Assembly (NCBI RefSeq): GCF_009183815.1
Contig: NZ_WEHX01000013.1
Coordinates: forward strand, 1-38,534
Source of the DNA: Sutterella seckii
Lineage (GTDB): Bacteria > Pseudomonadota > Gammaproteobacteria > Burkholderiales > Burkholderiaceae_F
DNA: 38,534 nucleotides
Direction of reading: 5' to 3'
Positions 17,546 through 25,138 of the stretch are shown piece after piece. The position numbers and the translations under genes were made by a program. The notes beneath the pieces are model-generated. The model was given only the letters and a program-made list of their open reading frames with translations. It searched no databases and had not been told where the DNA came from. Within the stretch, counting starts at the first letter, position 1; every line of letters begins with the position of its first letter.

Positions 17546-17585
17546 AATGTCCCCGGGAAGGCTGTGGAGCCTCACCGGGGACATT
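17546..17585. terminator. Hairpin between convergent genes
   Basis: AATGTCCCCGG (17546-17556) pairs perfectly with 17575-17585 and an inner AGGCT/AGCCT stem strengthens it. There is no clean T-run, so it is a probable rather than certain terminator. Confidence 0.6.
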
Positions 17586-17636
17586 CCTGTTGAGGAGAAC
17601 AAAACTTTTAGAACATCAGAGCTGACGCTCTTCGAA

Positions 17637-18578
17637 TCAATATTCGCCCGCCTTGTTGAGCACGGCGACCATATCCTCGAGGTACATGCGGGCGCGGTCG
17701 AGAGGCGACATCGTGAGCGCGAGGTCGGCGTTGCAGGCTTCGATCGAAATGGGAAGGCCCTTCAGATGTCCGAGGAGCTGCGGGAGATCCGCGGCGCCGG
17801 TACCGGGCGAGAGGCGGTAGTTCCTGGCCTGATAGAGAATGCCCGCCATATCCTTGGGCGTCGCGGCCGTCAGGTCGCACATCTGGCAGTACTTGAGGCT
17901 CCCCTTCGGAAGGTTGTCGATGTCGGCGTAGTCGTTCTTCGCGCGATAGAAATGGATCGGGTCGACCAGAACGCCCGCATTGGGACGATTGATTTTGGAG
18001 AGAAGTCCGCCCGCCTGGCTTACGGTCGAGACGTCGCACCACGGCATGGGTTCGACCGAGAGGTTGAGGCCGTACGGGAAGGCGATTTCGCAAAGCTCGG
18101 CAAAATTGTCCGAGAAGCGGTTGAGATCCGGGTCGTTCCCGGCCACAAGCACATGCTGGGCGCCCAGGCGAGCACCGGTTTCAAAGAAAGGCTTCCAGTT
18201 GATCGCGCGGGTATCGGGCTTCACGCGCAGAATTTCAATGTCGAGCACCTTCACGCCAGTAGCCTTGAGATTTGCTTCGACCTCTCGGATCATGGGCGTA
18301 TCGCCGATCATGTCCCATTGGGTTTCCGTGGGCGTTGCCGGAACGAGGCGGATGCCGACATGGCTGTAGCCGGCTTGAGCGGCGCAGAGAACCTGATTGG
18401 CAGGCGACACGTCGAGAACGGTCAGCGCCGCAAGGCTGATCGGGCGCGGGAGCTTGATCGGCTCAAACTTGCGGTCCTTGAGGGAAACGGGCTGCACCTT
18501 GGCGTGCGCGGCGCCCACGGCGGCAAAAGCGGCCGCTGCGGCAGCGGACTTGAAGAGCAGACGACGATTGGCGTTCAT
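17637..18578 (-). CDS. Tat-type exported TIM-barrel protein (sugar phosphate isomerase/epimerase-like)
   Basis: 313 residues. The N-terminus NRRLLFKSAAAAAAF has twin arginines followed by an alanine-rich hydrophobic core and AHA cleavage site, as in Tat substrates, so the protein is probably folded and cofactor-bound before export. The body fits the AP-endonuclease-2/xylose-isomerase-like TIM barrel: LSVEPMPW carries a Glu typical of the metal site, GVLVDPIHFYR an Asp-x-x-His pair, and ISIEAC a late Glu. Such proteins isomerise or epimerise sugars and cyclitols; the substrate here is unknown. A good AGGAG ribosome site precedes the ATG. It faces the MBL-like gene. Confidence 0.75.
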   Translation of the reverse strand: MNANRRLLFKSAAAAAAFAAVGAAHAKVQPVSLKDRKFEPIKLPRPISLAALTVLDVSPANQVLCAAQAGYSHVGIRLVPATPTETQWDMIGDTPMIREVEANLKATGVKVLDIEILRVKPDTRAINWKPFFETGARLGAQHVLVAGNDPDLNRFSDNFAELCEIAFPYGLNLSVEPMPWCDVSTVSQAGGLLSKINRPNAGVLVDPIHFYRAKNDYADIDNLPKGSLKYCQMCDLTAATPKDMAGILYQARNYRLSPGTGAADLPQLLGHLKGLPISIEACNADLALTMSPLDRARMYLEDMVAVLNKAGEY

Positions 18579-18750
18579 GACGAGTCTCCTGAGCGTTTCG
18601 GGGAAAGTTTTCGGAAGAAGCTTTAGGTTCTTCCTCTTAATCCCGAATGCTAGGAATCCTCGTCATTTGGAGGTACCTCTCGCGGGCGGTATCCATGAGG
18701 CGTGCAGGATTATTGGCCCGCACGCTTAGAATTCAAGGTTCGCCTGCCGG

Positions 18751-19470
18751 CTATTCGTTTTCCTTCTCCGCCTTGTCTCTCGGCCGCCGCGAGAAGACCC
18801 AGTCGAGGAAGCTTCCCTGATTGCGGGAGCTCACAAGAATCCTGCCGGAACCCGAAAAGCGGAGCACGAAGCCTTCGCCCGAGAGCTGACTCTCAACGAG
18901 GCGGCCGAAAATGCCCGACCGGTTCGTCTTCAGCGTGATTTCATAGTCGAGCGATGCGTCCCAGGCAACCAGGTGCCCGTTGTCGATGAGCACGGGCTTG
19001 TCGGGGCGGACTTCCATCTCGCGCACGGACCCGAAGCCTGAAACGACGAGCTGGCCGCTGCCGGAAGCCTTCATGATGAAAAACCCGCCGGAGTCGGCAA
19101 GAAGCGCTCTCCCGATGCCCTGCATTCTGGCCGTAACGTCGACGCCTTCCGTCGAAGCGAGGAAGCACCCGTCGGCGAGCATCCACTCGGCGGGACCCAC
19201 ATCCAGAATCCGGATGTCTCCGGGGAAAGCCGGCGCAAGGAGCACGGTGCCCGGAGCGTCCTCGGCCTCAATCCACTGCTGGAAGAACGTTTCGTCGTTC
19301 AGAAACTTTCTCGCAATGGAATTGAGGAACCCGCCCCGGGTCTTTCCTCGAAGAGAAAGCGACGCATCCATCGCCACCATGGCGCCCGACTCCGTTGCAA
19401 CCGAGTCGCCCTTGTCGAGCGTTGCGCGCAGAAGCGGATCAACGCCGCCTTCAGCTTCAAAGCGAACCAT
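18751..19470 (-). CDS. AIM24/TIGR00266-family protein
   Basis: 239 residues of the conserved AIM24-like beta-rich family (named after a yeast mitochondrial protein); the biochemical role is not established. Family-type segments include SVATESGAMVAMD near the N-terminus, PGDIRILDV and DNGHLVAWD. The ATG at 19470 has AAGGAGAAGG a few bases upstream, better than the in-frame TTG at 19476. The gene begins 15 bases after the SIMPL gene stop on the same strand, and its ribosome site overlaps that stop, so the two are co-transcribed and probably coupled. The C-terminus is a short charged tail. Confidence 0.85.
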   Translation of the reverse strand: MVRFEAEGGVDPLLRATLDKGDSVATESGAMVAMDASLSLRGKTRGGFLNSIARKFLNDETFFQQWIEAEDAPGTVLLAPAFPGDIRILDVGPAEWMLADGCFLASTEGVDVTARMQGIGRALLADSGGFFIMKASGSGQLVVSGFGSVREMEVRPDKPVLIDNGHLVAWDASLDYEITLKTNRSGIFGRLVESQLSGEGFVLRFSGSGRILVSSRNQGSFLDWVFSRRPRDKAEKENE

Positions 19471-19485
19471 TTCCAACCTTCTCCT

Positions 19486-20244
19486 TTAGGGAGTGATGCG
19501 GACCGTAAGCGTCACCGTGAGCGCAACGTCCGCCGTGCCCGAGCTTACTACCGGCGCGGCGTCATTCATAGAGGCGCGCGCCATAAGCACCTGAGGCTGC
19601 GCATAGTAGCGGGGGGCGGGACCGGAAGCGCCCGAAACCTGAATGCCTTCAATGCGGACGTTCTTTTCCCCGAGGCCGAGAGACTTTGCCGCGATCACGG
19701 CGCGGTCAGACGCATTCCTGATGGCTTCCGAGAGAAGCGCATCGGTTGCCGCCTGACGCACCGGGCGCGAAACGGAGAAGGAGACGCCGTCAAACTTCAT
19801 TGTTTTCCCGGCCGCTTCCATAACCTTGGAAGAGAGCGCAATGTCGCGCACCGTCACGCGGATCGACTGCCTGGCGCTCCAGGCGCCGATCTGAGAGACC
19901 TCGCCTTCCTTCGCCTTCGTCATCACGGGCCAGGTGGAAAAATCCGTCGTCCTCACGTCGATCTTGTCGCCGAAAACCTTGAGCGCCTCAATCGCGGCGT
20001 TGCCCGCCTTCACGACCTCTTCCGTCGCGGCGGCGGAATCCTTGGTCTGAGCTTCAATCGAGAAGGTTAGGGACGCTTCGTCATTGGGGAGCGTCTTTGA
20101 AGCCTCCCCCGCGACATTCATGACGAGGCCGGCTTCGGCGACGCGCGGCATGGCGATTGCGGCGTCGGAAAAGCCAAGCGCCAGAGCGCCGGTGCAGAGC
20201 GCAGCTGCAAGGATCGTACGGGTTGCGGCGGATTTCGGCGACAT
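19486..20244 (-). CDS. SIMPL-domain (YggE/DUF541) periplasmic protein
   Basis: 252 residues with a signal peptide (core ILAAALCTGALALGF, cleavage near AIA) and a SIMPL domain, whose typical GEASKTLPNDEASLTFSIEAQ opening and C-terminal VALTVTLTVRI strand are clear. E. coli YggE lowers oxidative stress by an unknown mechanism. The ATG at 20244 is preferred to that at 20250: AAAGGAG directly abuts 20250 but sits 6 bases before 20244. First gene of a two-gene operon with the AIM24-like gene. Confidence 0.85.
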   Translation of the reverse strand: MSPKSAATRTILAAALCTGALALGFSDAAIAMPRVAEAGLVMNVAGEASKTLPNDEASLTFSIEAQTKDSAAATEEVVKAGNAAIEALKVFGDKIDVRTTDFSTWPVMTKAKEGEVSQIGAWSARQSIRVTVRDIALSSKVMEAAGKTMKFDGVSFSVSRPVRQAATDALLSEAIRNASDRAVIAAKSLGLGEKNVRIEGIQVSGASGPAPRYYAQPQVLMARASMNDAAPVVSSGTADVALTVTLTVRITP

Positions 20245-20614
20245 TTTCATCTCCTTTTGAATTTTGAGGATTCGCCGGGGAGAAGCAGAACCTCGAAGCT
20301 CCCGCGTCTCCCGGCAGAATTTCCCTTTTCTTTGGTTCCTTCAACTATGAGGCATCGGGAACGTCTGAGCTTCAAGCATCTGCAACGTTTCTTTTCGAGG
20401 TGTTGACGCGCTGAAAGGCTCTGCATTTCTGCAGGATCAAGCGAGTTCAACGCAAATTTCAGATTTAACAAAGAACTGCGGCATAGAATCCTTTTTCCAT
20501 CAGAAAAAGTAGATATTTCCCCGTAGCGCAAAGTTACAATCACGGCCGGCGCCGCCGTCTGCGCGCTTTTCCTCAGTTTTTACCCAAGGACATCGCTTCC
20601 TTTCCCATCCCTTC
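20245..20614. other. Divergent regulatory region, SIMPL gene / NSS transporter 1
   Basis: 370 bases without a gene. TACAAT at 20535-20540 is a candidate -10 box for the first NSS gene, giving a leader of about 70 bases. No -35 box, riboswitch or operator is evident. Confidence 0.4.
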
Positions 20615-21964
20615 ATGTCCACTGCGAACGCTGCGGCTTCCGTGCAATGGAGCTCGCGCCTCGGCTTTATTCTCGCTTCGGCCGGCTCTGCGATCGGCCT
20701 CGGCGCCATCTGGAAATTTCCTTTCTGGGCCGGCGCCAACGGCGGAGGAGCCTTCATTCTTCCCTACGTCGTCTTCACGCTCACGACGGGCCTCGTGCTC
20801 CTCATGGCGGAGTTTGCGATCGGCCGGCGCGGCCGGGGCTCGGCCGTGAGCGCCATGCGCCGCATCGGGGGAAGACACTTTGCGCTCCTCGGCGCCTTCG
20901 CAGTGCTCACCTCCTTTCTAATCCTTGCCTACTACAGCGTCGTCGGCGGCTGGTGCGTGGCCTATCTGGCCCAGTCCCTGACGACGGGCGTTGTTACAGA
21001 GAATGCGCAGACATTGAGAAGCGACTTCAGGGAAATCGTCTCCACCGGCTGGATCAACATTGCCTGGCTTTTTTCCTTTCTCTCCCTCACGGCAATCACG
21101 GTCGGCTGCGGCATTGAGAAGGGAATTGAACGCGCTTCGAAACTCCTCATGCCGATGTTCTTCGTGATGATGCTCGCCGTCATCATCCGGGGGCTCACGC
21201 TCGACGGGGCCATGGAAGGCGTGAAGTATCTTCTGAGCTTCAGGCCGGAAGACCTCTCGCCCGGGGCGATCCTGAGCGCAATGGGCTACACCTTCTTTTC
21301 GCTCTCCCTCGGCGCCGGCATTCTCATCACCTACGGCACCTATCTCCCGAAGCGCGCCGACATTCCACTCTCATCGCTCTGGGTGGCGCTTCTCTCCATT
21401 CAGGCGTCGCTTCTTGCCGGCCTCATGGTGATGCCCGCCGTCTTCGCCTTCGGCGTCGCTCCGGATGCGGGCCCGGGACTCGTCTTCATCACGCTCCCGA
21501 TGATTTTCGCGCACATTCCGGGAGGGAGCATCTTCGCCGCAATCTTCTACGTCTGCCTGCTCGTTGCCGCGCTCACTTCCTCGGTATCGCTTCTTGAAGT
21601 GGTCGTCGCCTTTCTTCACAACGAGTGGCGCCTCTCGAGAAGCACGGCAACCATTTCAAGCTTCGTGCTCCTCTTCTTTCTCGGGTCCCTGAGCGCCCTC
21701 TCCTTCGGGGAACTGAGCGACTTCACGCTCTTCGGGCGGAACTTCTTCGACTTCTTCGACTTTGTCTGCACGAACTTCATGATGCCGGTGGGCGGCCTCG
21801 CCGTTGCCGCGCTCATGGCCTGGAAGGCCTGGCCCGCAATGCGGGAGGAGCTCACGTCGGCCAGACCCCTTTCATCCGGGACCCTATCCGCCATCCGCGT
21901 GGTTCTCGGCGTTCTCGCGCCGATCCTCGTCCTTACGACGATGTATCAGGGACTTTTCCTTTAA
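20615..21964 (+). CDS. Sodium-dependent NSS-family transporter, copy 1 of 4
   Basis: 449 residues, about 11-12 helices, LeuT fold. Helix 1 is LASAGSAIGLGAIWKFP, with Ala31 where LeuT has the Na1 ligand Asn27 and Lys34 in place of Arg30. Gly at the LeuT Gly24 position suggests a substrate with a carboxylate, so an amino acid. Helix 6 reads FFSLSLGAGILITYG, giving Ala at the pocket position of LeuT Phe259. Helix 8 keeps the Na2 residues in AALTSS. This copy differs most from the others in helix 1 (FPFWAGANGGGAF instead of FPYMAGTNGG). It probably has its own promoter. The exact substrate is unknown. Confidence 0.9.
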   Translation: MSTANAAASVQWSSRLGFILASAGSAIGLGAIWKFPFWAGANGGGAFILPYVVFTLTTGLVLLMAEFAIGRRGRGSAVSAMRRIGGRHFALLGAFAVLTSFLILAYYSVVGGWCVAYLAQSLTTGVVTENAQTLRSDFREIVSTGWINIAWLFSFLSLTAITVGCGIEKGIERASKLLMPMFFVMMLAVIIRGLTLDGAMEGVKYLLSFRPEDLSPGAILSAMGYTFFSLSLGAGILITYGTYLPKRADIPLSSLWVALLSIQASLLAGLMVMPAVFAFGVAPDAGPGLVFITLPMIFAHIPGGSIFAAIFYVCLLVAALTSSVSLLEVVVAFLHNEWRLSRSTATISSFVLLFFLGSLSALSFGELSDFTLFGRNFFDFFDFVCTNFMMPVGGLAVAALMAWKAWPAMREELTSARPLSSGTLSAIRVVLGVLAPILVLTTMYQGLFL

Positions 21965-22149
21965 GAACCGTTGGAAAGCGCCAGGGAGTCTGCTTTCGAT
22001 CAAAGCGGCTCCACAGGCTCCTGAAGCACCAGGAACACTTTTTGCCTCCGATCCTCCGTATGATTGCCTGAAAGCTGACTCGCTCCTTCTGCGCGGCCGT
22101 CAGGCTTTCCACTATTTTTCAAGCAGAACAAAAAAGGCTCAGGCAAAAA

Positions 22150-23484
22150 ATGGCGAATGAACGCATCACCTGGACAAGCCGCATCGGCTTCGTGCTCGCA
22201 AGCGCGGGGGCGGCCGTCGGCCTCGGCGCCATCTGGAAGTTCCCGTACATGGCGGGCACGAACGGCGGGAGCGTCTTCCTCTTTCCCTACATTCTTCTCA
22301 CCTTTACCGTGGGCCTTGCGCTTCTCATTGCAGAAATCGCGCTGGGGCGCCTCGGCAAAGGCGGCATCGTCACGACCTACCGGCGCCTTGCCGGCAAAGC
22401 CTTTCTCCCTGCCGGCTACCTCGGCGTCGTCACGGGCTTTCTCGTCCTGTCGTTTTATTCGGCGATCGGCGGCTGGACGCTTTCATATTTCTGCGAAGCG
22501 CTCGTGGGCCAGGGGCTCATTGCGGACCAGTCGCAGCTCGGCGCCCACTTTGCAGAATTCACCGCGAACCCGGTGACGGCGCTTGGGTTCCAGTGGCTCT
22601 TCCTGGTGCTGAACGGCCTCATCGTGGCCTTCGACGTTACGAAGGGCATTGAGCGCATGAGCAAAATCCTCATGCCGCTCCTCTTCATCCTGATGCTCGT
22701 CGTGATCGTGAGAGGCCTCATGCTGCCCGGCGCCTGGGCGGGGGTGGAATTCCTCTTCAAATTCGATCCCGATGCCTTCACGCTCTCGGGCCTTCTGCAG
22801 GCGATGGGCTTCACCTTCTTCTCGCTCTGCGTGGGCTGCGGCTGCATGATGACCTACGGCTCCTACCTCAACGAGAAGACGAATCTCGTGCGCTCCTGCG
22901 TCTGGATTGCCTTCCTCGCGGTCATTGCATCCCTCATGGGCGGCCTCATGATCATGCCGTCCGTCTTCGCCTTCGGCCTCGATCCGACGGCGGGCCCGGG
23001 CCTCACCTTCATCACGATGCCGGCAGTCTTCGCTCAGCTCCCGAGCGGCCAGGTCTTCGCCGTGATGTTCTACCTCTGCCTCGCGGTCGCGGCAATCACG
23101 TCGTCGGTTTCGATGATTGAAATCATCGTCGCCTTCCTCGTGGACGAAAAGAACTACACGCGCCCGAAGGCGGCGGTGGTTTCCACGATTGCGCTCGCCG
23201 TCGTGGGGGCGCTTCCCTGCCTTTCCTTCGGCGTCCTCTCCGACGTCACATTCTTCGGCACGAAGACCTTCTTCGACATCTTCGACTTCTTTACGAGCAA
23301 CCTTTCGCTCCCCATCGGCGGGCTCGTCATTCTCTTCCTTGCGGGATTCCGCTGCTGGAGCCGGGTTGAATCAGATATTTCGGGCGGCGCTCCCGCCCCC
23401 TCCTGGATGCCGGCGCTTCGCTTCACCATGCGCTATCTCGCGCCGCTCCTCGTCCTTGCGGTGCTGATCACCGGTCTGATGTAA
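22150..23484 (+). CDS. Sodium-dependent NSS-family transporter, copy 2 of 4
   Basis: 444 residues with the same LeuT fold. The helix-1 motif GLGAIWKFPYMAGTNGG places Ala27 and Lys30 at exactly the LeuT numbers. The unwound part of helix 6 reads FFSLCVGCGCMMTYG: Cys replaces both the usual Ser256 and the Phe259 position, a cysteine-rich binding pocket unlike copies 1, 3 and 4. AAITSS in helix 8 preserves Na2. It lies 185 bases after copy 1 and ends at a strong terminator, so it may be transcribed alone or with copy 1. It shares an exact 38-base stretch with copy 3. Likely an amino-acid:sodium symporter. Confidence 0.9.
   Translation: MANERITWTSRIGFVLASAGAAVGLGAIWKFPYMAGTNGGSVFLFPYILLTFTVGLALLIAEIALGRLGKGGIVTTYRRLAGKAFLPAGYLGVVTGFLVLSFYSAIGGWTLSYFCEALVGQGLIADQSQLGAHFAEFTANPVTALGFQWLFLVLNGLIVAFDVTKGIERMSKILMPLLFILMLVVIVRGLMLPGAWAGVEFLFKFDPDAFTLSGLLQAMGFTFFSLCVGCGCMMTYGSYLNEKTNLVRSCVWIAFLAVIASLMGGLMIMPSVFAFGLDPTAGPGLTFITMPAVFAQLPSGQVFAVMFYLCLAVAAITSSVSMIEIIVAFLVDEKNYTRPKAAVVSTIALAVVGALPCLSFGVLSDVTFFGTKTFFDIFDFFTSNLSLPIGGLVILFLAGFRCWSRVESDISGGAPAPSWMPALRFTMRYLAPLLVLAVLITGLM
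22228..22265 (+). repeat. 38-base exact repeat shared by NSS copies 2 and 3
   Basis: Identical to 23733-23770; both encode the helix-1 segment AIWKFPYMAGTNG. The flanking bases differ. Strong protein constraint explains the amino acids but not the identical third codon positions, so recent gene conversion is possible. Confidence 0.8.
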
Positions 23485-23514
23485 ACATCAGCGCCACACA
23501 GCTTTTCCCTTTTA

Positions 23515-23554
23515 AACGGGCGGCTCAAACGACAAGAGCCGCCCGTTCTCTTTG
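23515..23554 (+). terminator. Terminator after NSS copy 2
   Basis: AACGGGCGGCTC (23515-23526) pairs perfectly with 23536-23547 around a 9-base loop, then CTCTTT. It separates copy 2 from copy 3. Confidence 0.8.
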
Positions 23555-23611
23555 TGCGGCAGCTGAATCCGGGTTTTCCTTCAATCGCCCTTAGGCGCGC
23601 GGAAATACCGC

Positions 23612-23617
23612 TACAAT
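23612..23617 (+). promoter_or_regulatory. Predicted -10 box of NSS copy 3
   Basis: TACAAT, 31 bases before the ATG at 23649 and just after the copy 2 terminator. The -35 region is not clear. Confidence 0.4.
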
Positions 23618-23648
23618 CAAAAATTCATTGTTTTTCGGGAATTTTTCA

Positions 23649-24995
23649 ATGTCTCAGGAAGTGAGTCGCTCCGCCTGGTCCTCCAGGATCGGATTCATCC
23701 TCGCGTCGGCGGGTTCGGCGGTCGGTCTCGGAGCCATCTGGAAGTTCCCGTACATGGCGGGCACGAACGGGGGCTCCATCTTCATGCTCCCCACCATTGC
23801 CTTCTCGCTCACCATCGGTCTCGCGCTCCTCATGGCCGAAATGTGCATGGGGCGGCACGCAAGGGGCGGCGCAGGCACAGCCTTCAGAAAGCTCGGCGGC
23901 AGACGCTGGGGCATCATCGGCCTCATTTCGGTCGCGACCGGCGCTCTGGTGCTTGGGTTTTATTCCGTGGTGGGCGGCTGGTGCGTCCACTATCTGATCG
24001 AGGCGCTCCTCGGGCGCGCGGCGGTCACGGATCCTTCAGTCATGCGCGGCGCGTTTGAGGCTTTCGCCGCCGACCCGATTCAGTCGGTCGGAAGCCACGT
24101 GCTCTTTCTTTCCGCCACGGCAGCCGTCGTGCTCGCCGGCGTGGAAAAAGGAATCGAGCGCGTGGGAAAGATTCTCATGCCGCTCCTCTTCATCCTGATG
24201 CTCGTTCTCATCGTCCGCGGACTCATGCTCCCGGGCGCGATGGAGGGCGTGAAATTCCTCTTCAAGCCCGATCCGGAAGCCTTCACGGGCGAGGCGCTTC
24301 TGAACGCCATGGGCTTTGCCTTCTTCTCGCTTTCCGTTGGCTCGGGCTCCATGATGAACTATGGGAGCTACCTCTCCGACAAGGTAAGCATCGGACCCTC
24401 CACCGCCTGGATTGTCTGCCTTGCGGTCATGGCCTCCATCCTGGGCGGCCTCATGATCATGCCGGCCGTCTTCGCCTTCGGGCTTTCGCCTGATGCCGGC
24501 CCCGGCCTCACCTTTGCAACGATGCCCGCCGTCTTCGGCAGAATGCCCTTCGGCGACATTTTTGCCGTCGCGTTCTTCCTCTGCCTCTTTGTCGCGGCGC
24601 TCACCTCGGCCATCTCGATTCTGGAGATGACCTCGCAGCACTTCGTCGACCGCCATGGCTTGAAGCGCCGCACTTCGGTGCTTCTCGTCTCCACGGTTCT
24701 CGGCCTCATCGGCATCGTCTGCGCGCTCTCTTTCGGACCGCTCTCGGACGTGAAGCTTTTCGGGAAAACCGCGTTCGATCTCCTCGACTACGTCACTTCC
24801 AACATCGGCATGCCGATCGGCTGCATGGGGATTGCCTTCGTTGCGTGCTTCGTGTCCTGGAAAACCACGGAAGCCGAACTCTCCATGAACGCTTCCTGGC
24901 GCCCCTGGGCGCTTCGCGCCTTCAGGCTCTTTGCCGGCATTCTTGCGCCGCTTCTCATTCTGGTAGTAGCGGCCAAGGGCATTGGTCTTTTCTAA
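23649..24995 (+). CDS. Sodium-dependent NSS-family transporter, copy 3 of 4
   Basis: 448 residues, LeuT fold. Helix 1 has Ala29 at the LeuT Asn27 position. Helix 6 reads FFSLSVGSGSMMNYG, with Ser at the Phe259 position and an unusual Asn late in the helix. Helix 8 is AALTSAIS, so the second serine of the TSS motif is Ala, the only copy with this change; the Na2 residues Thr354 and Ser355 equivalents remain. The frame extends upstream to 23628, but the ATG at 23649 gives the same short N-terminus (MSQ...) as copy 4 and follows the predicted promoter. Probably transcribed separately from copies 1 and 2. Confidence 0.9.
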   Translation: MSQEVSRSAWSSRIGFILASAGSAVGLGAIWKFPYMAGTNGGSIFMLPTIAFSLTIGLALLMAEMCMGRHARGGAGTAFRKLGGRRWGIIGLISVATGALVLGFYSVVGGWCVHYLIEALLGRAAVTDPSVMRGAFEAFAADPIQSVGSHVLFLSATAAVVLAGVEKGIERVGKILMPLLFILMLVLIVRGLMLPGAMEGVKFLFKPDPEAFTGEALLNAMGFAFFSLSVGSGSMMNYGSYLSDKVSIGPSTAWIVCLAVMASILGGLMIMPAVFAFGLSPDAGPGLTFATMPAVFGRMPFGDIFAVAFFLCLFVAALTSAISILEMTSQHFVDRHGLKRRTSVLLVSTVLGLIGIVCALSFGPLSDVKLFGKTAFDLLDYVTSNIGMPIGCMGIAFVACFVSWKTTEAELSMNASWRPWALRAFRLFAGILAPLLILVVAAKGIGLF

Positions 24996-25138
24996 CCCAC
25001 AAGCAGGAAGGATGCCCTAAGTCTTATTCCTAAAGGCGCTCTTCAGGAGCGGCTTGCTAAGATCTCAGGCTTACACGCTTTAAACCGGCAGCAACCCGTA
25101 CTGCCCCTCGATTTTTTAACTATCAAGAAGAACACATC

